NCBI GenBank assembly: GCA_016794945.1
Contig: JAEUIX010000217.1
Location: forward strand, 1 to 23,341
DNA from: Phycisphaerae bacterium
Lineage (GTDB): Bacteria; Planctomycetota; Phycisphaerae; Phycisphaerales; UBA1924
Length of the DNA: 23,341 nt
Reading direction: 5' to 3'
Shown here: positions 7,062-14,294 of the stretch, piece after piece
Position numbering within the stretch: position 1 is the first letter of the stretch
Layout: each line of letters begins with the position of its first letter
Notes under the pieces: generated by a model
The model's input: only the letters and a program-made list of their open reading frames with translations
What the model was told of the DNA's origin: nothing
The model's database searches: none
Program-made: the position numbers and the translations under genes

Positions 7062-8063
7062 ATGATCACGGTCATGAGCACGCGGACCAGCGGCGATGGA
7101 ACACACACCGGTTGGCGGATCGCGGCCGCGACCCTGGCGCTCATCGCCGGCGGCGCGGTCGCCGGAGGCTGGATCGGCGGCCAGCCGGGCAAGCCCGCCG
7201 GCGAAACGGCCCGTCCGGCGGGTTCGGCGGCGACCACCTGGGACGAGCGCGCGGCGGCCTTCAGCCCCTACCGCTGGATCTCCCGCCCCAGCCGCGACTC
7301 GGTGATGGGCTTCACGATGTCGATCGACATCATCGAGCTCCCGGTCAAGGCCGGTCAGCGCGTCAAGACCGGCGACCTGCTGGTCCGCGGGCGCGACGGC
7401 GAGGCCCTGGCGGGCCTGGTGGTGGCCAGGACGCGTGCCGAGAACACCCACGAGGTCGACTCGGCCCGGGCCAACATGGAACTGGCGGAGATCCGCTTCA
7501 ACGCGGGCAAGGAAGCCTTCGAGAAGCAGGGCATGTCCCCGGCGGAGTTCGAGGAGCGGCGGTTGAGCCTCGCCGCGGCCAAGGCGGCGTACGAGGCGAC
7601 GGTGACGCGTGTGCGCGAGCAGCGCGAACTGCTGGTGCAGTCCGAGCGGCAGTTCGAACGCTTCGGCCTGCGGGCGCCGTTCGACGGGATCGTGGACCAG
7701 ATCGTGGTCGACGTCGGCTCCAACGTCAACGAGCAGCAGCCGGTGCTGCGGGTCGTGCAGATCGACCCGTTGTGGGTCGACGTGCCCGTGGCGCCGGAGG
7801 AACCGATCGAGCGCGGGCTGAAGGAAGGCTCGCCGGCCTGGGTGCTCATCGATGCGCCGGGCGAGGCGCAGTCGCGCCGGGCCAAGGTGCTCTACGTGGC
7901 GCCGGTCATCGACGCGGGCGGGACGCTCCGCGTGCGGGTGGAGGTCCCGAACCCACGGGGCCTGCCCGCGGGCTCGCGCGTGGCCGTGCGGTTCACGCCC
8001 CCGCCCGGCGGCGAGGCGGCGATGGTGATGCCCGCCCTCGGCGAGGGGAGCGGCGCCAAGTGA
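7062..8063 (+). CDS. HlyD/RND-type membrane-fusion (periplasmic adaptor) protein
   Basis: A 333-residue inner-membrane-anchored adaptor. Seen: two close in-frame ATGs, 7062 and 7074, neither with a strong ribosome-binding site; 7062 has GCGAG about 10 nt upstream. A single hydrophobic segment (about 18-40) anchors the protein, followed by a split lipoyl/barrel-sandwich domain (SIDIIELPVKAGQRVKTGDL and LRAPFDGIVDQIVVDVGSNV). Between the halves lies a helical-hairpin region (about 115-190) with long runs of charged and alanine residues. A beta-barrel follows (PLWVDVPVAPEEPIERGLKE and the later SRVAVRF strand). It is the first gene of the four-gene operon and overlaps the next gene by 4 nt (GTGA). 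Known: such adaptors bridge inner-membrane pumps to outer-membrane channels. No RND pump, ABC exporter or TolC-type channel is encoded nearby. Confidence 0.88.
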   Translation: MITVMSTRTSGDGTHTGWRIAAATLALIAGGAVAGGWIGGQPGKPAGETARPAGSAATTWDERAAAFSPYRWISRPSRDSVMGFTMSIDIIELPVKAGQRVKTGDLLVRGRDGEALAGLVVARTRAENTHEVDSARANMELAEIRFNAGKEAFEKQGMSPAEFEERRLSLAAAKAAYEATVTRVREQRELLVQSERQFERFGLRAPFDGIVDQIVVDVGSNVNEQQPVLRVVQIDPLWVDVPVAPEEPIERGLKEGSPAWVLIDAPGEAQSRRAKVLYVAPVIDAGGTLRVRVEVPNPRGLPAGSRVAVRFTPPPGGEAAMVMPALGEGSGAK

Positions 8064-10060
8064 TCGACGCGACGAACCTCAAGGCCCCGGGCTGGCAGCG
8101 CATCGTGCAGGATCTCGCCGGCGGCGCGCCCGACGACCGCGCGTACCTCGAGCGCCTCGCGGCGGTCCTGACGCAGGTGTCGGCGGCGCGCCAGGGCGTG
8201 GTGTGGGTGCCGGCGCCGGCGGCCGAGAGCGGCGAGACGCAGATGCGCCCCCTGCTGGTGCACCCGGCGCCCGTGGCCGACGCGACCGACCAGGGCGCCG
8301 CCGGGTCGAGCCGTCGGGCGCCGATCGACGAGTCCGCCCTGCTGCACGGGACCGAGGCCCGGCGCGCCGCGTTCGCGGCGCTCGAGAGCGGCCAGTCGCG
8401 CATCTTCAGCCTGGGCCAGACGGCCGACGCCGCCCTGTACGACGCCGGCGGCGGCGCCGGGTACGTGCTGGCGGTGCCGCTGTCGGCGGCGGCCGGCGCG
8501 GGCGGCGACGGCACCCCCAGCGCGACGGTCACGCTGCTGATCGAGGCGCGCGGGCGCAGCGCGGTGCAGAGCACGCTGGCCATGGCCGAGGTGCTCGCCG
8601 GCTACGTGCACGCCCACGCCGCCCGACAGGAGCTGCGCCGGGTGCAGCACTCGGGCCTGGCGCTCGACACCGCCACGCGCCTGCTGGGGGCCATCAACAG
8701 CGCCGCCAACTACAAGGGCGCCTGCATGCAGCTGGTCAACCAGGCCGCGCGAGTCTTCGGTGCCGACCGCGCCGCGCTGGGCTGGGTGATCGGCGACAAG
8801 GTGCGCGTCGAGGCGATCAGCGACACCGAGCACTTCGACCGGCGCATGGCCATGGTGCAGAAGCTCGGCGCCGCGATGGAGGAGTGCCTCGACCAGGCGC
8901 AGCCCGTGCTGCACCCCCCGCCGGCCGAGGCGCAGGACGTTGTGCTGAGCCAGGCGATCACCCACGCCCACCGCGAGCTGGCCGCCGGCGAGCCGGGGCT
9001 CAAGGTGTGCTCGGCGCCGCTGCGGGCGGGAGACGACGTCGTCGGCGTGCTGACGATCGAGCACAAGGGCCAGGGCGCCATCGACCCCGCCAGCGTGGAG
9101 CTGCTGCAGTCGACGCTCGACCTGCTGACGCCGGTGCTCAAGGTGCGCCGCAACGACGACCGGATCCTGCCCCTGCGCGCCAAGGACAGCCTGCTGCGTG
9201 CCGGCGCGTGGGCCGTGGGGCCCAGGCACACCGCCTGGAAGCTCGGCGTGCTGGCCCTGTCGGCGGCGCTGGCCTTCTGCGCGCTCTACCGCACGACGTA
9301 CCGCGTCGGGGCGATGGCGCACGTGCAGCCGGCGGTCAAGCGGATCATCTCGGCGCCGTTCGAGGCGACCCTGCTCCGCCTGGCCGACGGGGTCGAGCCG
9401 GGAGCGGTGGTGCGTGCCGGGCAGGTGCTGGTGGACCTCGACGCGACCGAATTCGCCCTGCAGGCGTCCGAGGCCGAGGCCCGCATGAACCAGGCGCTCA
9501 AGGCCGTCGGCCTTGCGATGAAGGACGGCAAGACCAGCGAGGCCCAGAAGGCCCAGGCCCAGGCCGACGCCGCCCGGGCCCAGATGGACATGTACCGCTC
9601 CCGCGTCGAGCGGGCGCGGATCGTCTCGCCCATCGACGGCGTCATCCTGTCCGGCGACCTGCGCGACAAGGTCGGCGCCGCCGCGCGAACCGGCGACGAA
9701 CTCTTCCAGATCGCGCCGCTGGAGTCCATGGAAGTCGTGCTGAAGGTGGACGAGCGAGACATCGGCCTGGTGCGCGAGGCCGTGCGTCGCGCCGCCGAGA
9801 CCGGCGAACCGGCGCGCGGCGCCGTGGCGCTGCGCTCGGCCCCGGACAAGGAGTTCGCGTTCACCGTGACGTCGGTGGTGCCCATGGCCGTCGCCGCCGA
9901 AGGCTCCAACACCTTCGAGGTGCGCGGGCGCCTGACCGATGGAGCCGGCTGGATGCGTCCCGGCATGGAGGGGTACGCCAAGGTCGAGACCGAGCGGGCC
10001 AGCCTGCTGTGGATCGGCACCCGGCGCGTGGTCGAGACCGTGAGGCTGTGGCTGTGGTGA
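8060..10060 (+). CDS. GAF-domain/transmembrane/HlyD adaptor fusion protein
   Basis: 666 residues. Seen: GTG start at 8060 overlapping the upstream TGA, with GAGGGGAG about 10 nt before it. Order of parts: a divergent GAF-like region (about 25-185), a clearer GAF domain (about 205-360; RVFGADRAALGWV, VCSAPLRAGDDVVGVLTIEH), one membrane helix (about 392-409) and a HlyD-type adaptor. The adaptor has barrel-sandwich halves at about 412-465 (LADGVEPGAVVRAGQVLVDL) and 520-552 (RIVSPIDGVILSGDL), a helical hairpin at about 463-518 and a beta-barrel at about 555-645 (PGMEGYAKV). The predicted topology puts GAF in the cytoplasm and the adaptor in the periplasm. Known: GAF domains bind small ligands such as cyclic nucleotides or mediate dimer contacts. 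Inference: a cytosolic ligand or partner could gate the export apparatus. The ligand is unknown. Confidence 0.88.
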   Translation: MIDATNLKAPGWQRIVQDLAGGAPDDRAYLERLAAVLTQVSAARQGVVWVPAPAAESGETQMRPLLVHPAPVADATDQGAAGSSRRAPIDESALLHGTEARRAAFAALESGQSRIFSLGQTADAALYDAGGGAGYVLAVPLSAAAGAGGDGTPSATVTLLIEARGRSAVQSTLAMAEVLAGYVHAHAARQELRRVQHSGLALDTATRLLGAINSAANYKGACMQLVNQAARVFGADRAALGWVIGDKVRVEAISDTEHFDRRMAMVQKLGAAMEECLDQAQPVLHPPPAEAQDVVLSQAITHAHRELAAGEPGLKVCSAPLRAGDDVVGVLTIEHKGQGAIDPASVELLQSTLDLLTPVLKVRRNDDRILPLRAKDSLLRAGAWAVGPRHTAWKLGVLALSAALAFCALYRTTYRVGAMAHVQPAVKRIISAPFEATLLRLADGVEPGAVVRAGQVLVDLDATEFALQASEAEARMNQALKAVGLAMKDGKTSEAQKAQAQADAARAQMDMYRSRVERARIVSPIDGVILSGDLRDKVGAAARTGDELFQIAPLESMEVVLKVDERDIGLVREAVRRAAETGEPARGAVALRSAPDKEFAFTVTSVVPMAVAAEGSNTFEVRGRLTDGAGWMRPGMEGYAKVETERASLLWIGTRRVVETVRLWLW

Positions 10061-10065
10061 ACGCC

Positions 10066-10070
10066 GGAGG
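10066..10070 (+). promoter_or_regulatory. Shine-Dalgarno GGAGG for the M50 fusion gene
   Basis: Seen: GGAGG lies 6 nt before the GTG at 10077, inside the 16-nt gap after the GAF-HlyD gene. It fixes the GTG, rather than any later ATG, as the start of the PqqD/M50/HlyD gene. Confidence 0.75.
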
Positions 10071-10076
10071 CAGGCC

Positions 10077-12242
10077 GTGATCGAACGCCCCACGTTCAGC
10101 CCGTTCTGGCACCGCGTGCGCACGCTGCGGCCCCGCCTGCGCCCGCACGTGCAGATCACCCGCCAGCACTTCCGCGGGCGCCGCTGGCACGTCGCCCACG
10201 ACCCGGCCAGCAACCACTTCTACCGGCTCAACCCGGTGGCGCACGACTTCGTCGCCTCGCTCGACGGGCGGCGGTCGATCGACGAGGCCTGGAAACTCTC
10301 CCTGGCCAAGTTCGCCGACCGCGCCCCGACGCAGAACGAGATCATCGAGCTGCTCGGCCAGCTCCACGGCTCCAACCTGCTGAGCCTCGACGCGCCCCCC
10401 GACGTCGAGCAGATGCTCACCCGGTCCGGCGAGCGCCGCAGGAAGAAGATCAAGCAGCAGCTCATCGGCCTGATGTACTTCCGCCTGCGGCTGTTCAACC
10501 CCGACGCGATCATCACCGCACTGGAACCGTTCTTCCGCCCGTTGATCAACCGCCTCGGGCTGGCCCTGTGGGTCGTGCTGATCCTCGCGGGGCTCGCCGC
10601 CGTCGCCCCGCGCTGGGGCGAACTCAGCGCTTCGCTCTCGGGCGTCACCAACCCCGAGGCCTGGGGGTGGATCGCCGTCGCGTTCGTCCTGCTCAAGGCC
10701 TGGCACGAGCTCGGGCACGGCGTCATCTGCAAGCGCTACGGGGGCGCCGTCCCCGAGGCGGGCGTCATGATGCTCGTGCTCCTGCCGGCGCCCTACGTCG
10801 ACGCATCGGCCTGCTGGGCCTTCGACAGCCGCTGGAAGCGAATCGCCGTGGGCGCGGGGGGCATGATCTTCGAGCTGGCGGCCGCAGCCGCAGCCGCCAT
10901 GGTCTGGGCGGCGCTGCCCCAGGGGCACCCGGCGCGCGACGTCTGCTTCTACCTCATGCTCATGGCGGGCATCTCCACCGTCCTGTTCAACGCCAACCCG
11001 CTCATGCGCTTCGACGGGTACTACGTCCTCTCCGACCTGCTGGAAGTGCCCAACCTCATGCCCCGCTCCATGGAGATGATGAAGCACTTCTTCAAGCGCT
11101 ACGTCTACCGCCTGCCCAACCAGCGCCCGCCGACCGGGCTGCGCGGCGAGTGGTGGCTGCTGATCGTCTACGGGGTGCTGTCGCTGGCCTACAGGATCTT
11201 CCTGTTCCTGGTGATCGCGCTGTACCTGCTGGGGTTCTTCTTCGTCGTCGGCGTGATCCTGGCGCTCTGGACCGCCGTCGCCTGGTTCGTGCTTCCCATC
11301 GGGTCCTTCGCCCACTGGCTGGCCGCATCCAGCGACCTGGCCGAGCGTCGGGGCCGTGCGATCCTCACCAGCGCGGCCCTGGCCGCCGCCGCCGTGGTGC
11401 TCGTCGGGCTTGTCCCCGTGCCGGACTACCGGCGCGGCAGCGGCGTGGTCGAGAGCCTGGCCGAGTCGGGCGTGTTCACCGGGGCCGAGGGCTTTGTCGT
11501 CGAGGCGTTCAAGCGGCCCGGCGATCCCGTCCGCGCCGGCGAAGTGATCGTTCGGATGGAAAGCCCTGAACTCGAGGCCAACCGGCGGGCCGCATCGGCC
11601 CAGTTGGCCGGCGTTCTGGCCCGCCTGGGCGAGGCCCGTCTGCAGGACGACCCGGCGACCGCCGCGGGCCTGGAACGCGAGGAGCGGTACTGGCGGCAGG
11701 TGCTGGCCGACCTGACGGACAAGACGGACCGCCTGGCGGTGCGCAGCCCGCACGACGGGGTGGTGGCGGGGCTGGACCCCATGCGGCTGCTGGGCGCGTA
11801 CCTGACCCGGGGCAAGCCGGTGTGCGGCGTGGTCGACCCGTCGCGACTGCGCGTGGCCGCTTCGATGAGCCAGGCCGAGGCCTCGTGGCTCTACGGCCTG
11901 CCGGCGGAGGACCTGCGGGTCACCATGCGGCCGGTGAGCGACCCCTGGCGGCCGATCGACGGTGCGCACGTGCGGGCGGTGCCGGCGGCGCAGAAGCGAT
12001 TGTCGCACGCGGCCCTGGGCTTCGGCGGCGGCGGCAGCGTGGAGACCGCGCCCAACGACCCCGAGGGCGTGGTGGCCCGGCGCGAGCAGTTCATCGTCTA
12101 CGTGGAGGCCGCCGGCCCGGCCCTGGCGGGCACCACGCCGGGCGAACGCGTGAAACTGCGCTTCAGCCTCCCCGCCAAGCCGCTGCTGGAGCAGGTGGTG
12201 GACCGCATCCACCGGACCATCCAGGGCCGGGTCGACCTGTAG
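10077..12242 (+). CDS. PqqD-like / M50 site-2-type protease / HlyD fusion membrane protein
   Basis: 721 residues. Seen: a strong ribosome-binding site fixes the GTG start. Residues about 25-105 form a PqqD-like winged-helix module (HVAHDPASNHFYRLNPVAHD, then SLDGRRSIDEAW, ending GSNLL). An M50-type membrane protease follows, with AWHELGHG (zinc ligands His210 and His214, catalytic Glu211) and the third ligand Asp313 in NANPLMRFDGYYVLSDLLEV. Several membrane helices lie at about 160-178, 194-208, 255-280, 290-305, 360-408 and 428-446. The C-terminal third (about 455-700) is a HlyD-like adaptor (GFVVEAFKRPGDPVRAGEVI, RSPHDGVVAGLDP, VKLRFSLPAK). Known: M50 proteases cleave membrane-embedded substrates; PqqD-like domains often bind leader peptides (RiPP recognition elements). 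Inference: it could recognise, cut and pass on an exported protein or peptide. All three zinc ligands are present, so activity is expected. Confidence 0.9.
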   Translation: MIERPTFSPFWHRVRTLRPRLRPHVQITRQHFRGRRWHVAHDPASNHFYRLNPVAHDFVASLDGRRSIDEAWKLSLAKFADRAPTQNEIIELLGQLHGSNLLSLDAPPDVEQMLTRSGERRRKKIKQQLIGLMYFRLRLFNPDAIITALEPFFRPLINRLGLALWVVLILAGLAAVAPRWGELSASLSGVTNPEAWGWIAVAFVLLKAWHELGHGVICKRYGGAVPEAGVMMLVLLPAPYVDASACWAFDSRWKRIAVGAGGMIFELAAAAAAAMVWAALPQGHPARDVCFYLMLMAGISTVLFNANPLMRFDGYYVLSDLLEVPNLMPRSMEMMKHFFKRYVYRLPNQRPPTGLRGEWWLLIVYGVLSLAYRIFLFLVIALYLLGFFFVVGVILALWTAVAWFVLPIGSFAHWLAASSDLAERRGRAILTSAALAAAAVVLVGLVPVPDYRRGSGVVESLAESGVFTGAEGFVVEAFKRPGDPVRAGEVIVRMESPELEANRRAASAQLAGVLARLGEARLQDDPATAAGLEREERYWRQVLADLTDKTDRLAVRSPHDGVVAGLDPMRLLGAYLTRGKPVCGVVDPSRLRVAASMSQAEASWLYGLPAEDLRVTMRPVSDPWRPIDGAHVRAVPAAQKRLSHAALGFGGGGSVETAPNDPEGVVARREQFIVYVEAAGPALAGTTPGERVKLRFSLPAKPLLEQVVDRIHRTIQGRVDL

Positions 12243-12245
12243 GAG
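12241..12245 (+). promoter_or_regulatory. Shine-Dalgarno AGGAG overlapping the M50 gene stop codon
   Basis: Seen: AGGAG shares its first two bases with the TAG stop of the M50 fusion gene and lies 7 nt before the GTG start (12253) of the SecA-like gene. This decides the start and implies tightly linked translation of the two genes. Confidence 0.75.
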
Positions 12246-12252
12246 CACCGCC

Positions 12253-14250
12253 GTGTCGCAGGCGCTGACGCGCTACCAGTCGCTGTTCGACTCCGTGCGG
12301 TCGCGGGCGCGACGGCCCGAGGCGCTGCGCGGGCTGGACAAGCTGGCCGCCACCGCCGCGATGCGCCTGCGCAACCGGCGGGTGACCGCCGCGTGGCTGC
12401 GCCGCCAGGCCGAACTGATCGACGCGCTGGGGCCCGAGATGCGCGGGCACAGCGAGGCGGCGCTGGCCGACCGCCTGGCCACCGCGCGCGAGTCGATGGT
12501 GCGGGGCCGCGCCGACGAGGCGACCGTGCGCAGCGCCCTGGCGGCCGTGCGCGAGGCGGCCCGGCGTGAAACCGGCCAGGAGGCGTTCGTCGTGCAGCTC
12601 ATGGGCGCCCTGGCCCTGTACCACGGCCGCATCGTCGAGATGCTCACCGGCGAGGGCAAGACGCTCACCGGCTCGCTGGCGGCGCCGATGCTCGCCTGGC
12701 GGCACAGGCACCTGCACGTCTTCACCGTCAACGACTACCTCGCCGCCCGCGACGCCTCCAGTCGCGCGGGCATCTACCGCCGCTGCGGCCTGTCGGTCGG
12801 CAGCATCCAGCAGGAGCAGGACCCCGGCACGCGCGCCGGGATCTACGCCCGGCCGATCGTCTACGGCACCCCCAAGCAGATCGTCGCCGACTGGCTGCGC
12901 GACCAGCTGCGCCTGGGCCCCATCCGCAGCGCCTGGGCCGGCCGCCCGCTGCTGGCCGGCGACGGTGCGCCCGCGGCCCTCGTGCCCGGTCTTCGGGCCG
13001 CGCTGGTCGACGAGGCCGACGCCGTGCTCATCGACGAGGGCGTGGTGCCGCTGATCATCGCCCGCTCGCGCAAGGCCGACGAGCAGGGGCAGATGTACAA
13101 GGACGCCGCGGCCATGGCCGCCCGCCTGGTGCAGCGGCAGGACTTCACCATCGACGCCGTGCGCCGCACCGCAACCCTGACAGCCCGCGGTCGCGAGCGG
13201 CTCGGATCGATGTTCGACGAACTGGCGGACCCCATCTGGCGCGCCCGCCGCCGCGCCGAAGAGCTCGTGCGCCAGGCGCTCAGCGCCGCCTACTGCTACG
13301 CCAACGGGCGGCAGTACCAGGTGGTCGACGGGCGCGTGCAGATCGTCGACGAGTACACCGGGCGCATCCTGCCCGACCGGAACTGGGAGCACGGCCTGCA
13401 CCAGGCGATCGAGGCCAAGGAGGGCGTCGAGGTCACCGCCGACCGCGAGACCATGGCCCGGCTGAGCTTCCAGCGGTTCTTCAAGAGCTACCCCTTCCTC
13501 GCCGGCATGACCGGCACCGCCGCCGACGCCACCGTCGAGATGGAACGCACCTACCAGCGCCCCGTGCTGGTCATCCCCACCAACCGGCCCGTCGTCCGGA
13601 GCACCCTGCCCACGCGCATCTTCCGCTCCGCCGAGGCGCGCTGGGCCGCCGCGGCCGACGCCGTCGAGGCCGTGCACAGGGCCGGCCGGCCGGTGCTTGC
13701 CGGCACGCGGTCGATCGAGGCCAGCGAGATTCTCTCGCGCCGGCTGTGGGCCAAGGGCCTGACGCACAAGGTGCTCAACGCCAACTTCGACAAGGACGAG
13801 GCCGAGATCATCTCCCGCGCCGGCCTGGGCGCGGGCCCCGACCACGGGCCCGCCATCACCGTCGCCACCAACATGGCCGGCCGAGGCACCGACATCGAGC
13901 TCGACGACGCCGCCCGCGCCGCCGGCGGCCTGCACGTCATCCTCACCGAGATGCACGGGGCCAAGCGCATCGACCGCCAGTTCATCGGGCGCGCCGGCCG
14001 TCAGGGCGACCCCGGCTCCTGCCAGTTGCTCCTGTCCATGGAGGACGAACTGGTGCGGCTCAACGCCCCGCGCGGCGCGGTCGTGATCCGCGGCCTGGCA
14101 CGCGGGGACGAGCTCTCGGGTCGCCTGCTGGCGGCCGCCCGGGGGCTGATGCGCCTGGCTCAGCGCCGCAGCGAGCGCCGGGACCGCGCCAGCCGGGCAC
14201 AGGTGCTCAAGCAGGACGAGTGGGTGGACAAGCACATCCCGGGACTGTGA
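12253..14250 (+). CDS. SecA-like motor ATPase, short form lacking C-terminal translocation elements
   Basis: 665 residues, against about 830-950 for housekeeping SecA. Seen: FVVQLMGALAL, Walker A TGEGKT (132-137), VFTVNDYLAARDA, Walker B VDEADAVLIDEG (252-263), VQIVDEYTGRILPDRNWEHG (362-381), LAGMTGTA and the NBD2 motifs TRSIEASEILSRRL, TNMAGRGTDIEL (539-550) and FIGRAGRQGDPGS with SMEDEL. All ATPase motifs look intact. The segment between Walker B and the VDEYTGR motif is about 100 residues, shorter than in E. coli SecA, so the preprotein cross-linking domain is reduced. After SMEDEL only about 65 residues remain, resembling the start of the scaffold helix (AQRRSERRDRASRAQVL). The two-helix finger, helical wing and zinc-binding C-terminus are absent. 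It is the last gene of the adaptor/M50 operon. Inference: a dedicated motor or helicase-like ATPase for this system, not the essential SecA. Confidence 0.9.
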   Translation: MSQALTRYQSLFDSVRSRARRPEALRGLDKLAATAAMRLRNRRVTAAWLRRQAELIDALGPEMRGHSEAALADRLATARESMVRGRADEATVRSALAAVREAARRETGQEAFVVQLMGALALYHGRIVEMLTGEGKTLTGSLAAPMLAWRHRHLHVFTVNDYLAARDASSRAGIYRRCGLSVGSIQQEQDPGTRAGIYARPIVYGTPKQIVADWLRDQLRLGPIRSAWAGRPLLAGDGAPAALVPGLRAALVDEADAVLIDEGVVPLIIARSRKADEQGQMYKDAAAMAARLVQRQDFTIDAVRRTATLTARGRERLGSMFDELADPIWRARRRAEELVRQALSAAYCYANGRQYQVVDGRVQIVDEYTGRILPDRNWEHGLHQAIEAKEGVEVTADRETMARLSFQRFFKSYPFLAGMTGTAADATVEMERTYQRPVLVIPTNRPVVRSTLPTRIFRSAEARWAAAADAVEAVHRAGRPVLAGTRSIEASEILSRRLWAKGLTHKVLNANFDKDEAEIISRAGLGAGPDHGPAITVATNMAGRGTDIELDDAARAAGGLHVILTEMHGAKRIDRQFIGRAGRQGDPGSCQLLLSMEDELVRLNAPRGAVVIRGLARGDELSGRLLAAARGLMRLAQRRSERRDRASRAQVLKQDEWVDKHIPGL

Positions 14251-14271
14251 GCGAAGTACGAACGCCGACGG

Positions 14272-14294
14272 GGCTGCTCCCTACTTCAGCAGCC
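14272..14294. terminator. Possible bidirectional terminator hairpin between convergent genes
   Basis: Seen: a 7-bp inverted repeat, GGCTGCT (14272-14278) and AGCAGCC (14288-14294), with a 9-nt loop in the 30-nt gap and over the stop codon of accC. The position between two convergent genes is right for a terminator, but there is no T-run on either side. The call is weak. Confidence 0.3.

Noticed and set aside
9861..12248. Long minus-strand open frame of about 795 codons opposite the M50 fusion gene
   Set aside because: The plus strand has zinc-protease motifs, membrane helices and a ribosome-binding site; the minus frame has only low-complexity Gly/His/Arg/Gln sequence.
12163..14235. Long minus-strand open frame of about 690 codons opposite the SecA-like gene
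   Set aside because: The plus strand carries all SecA ATPase motifs; the antisense frame is a composition artefact.
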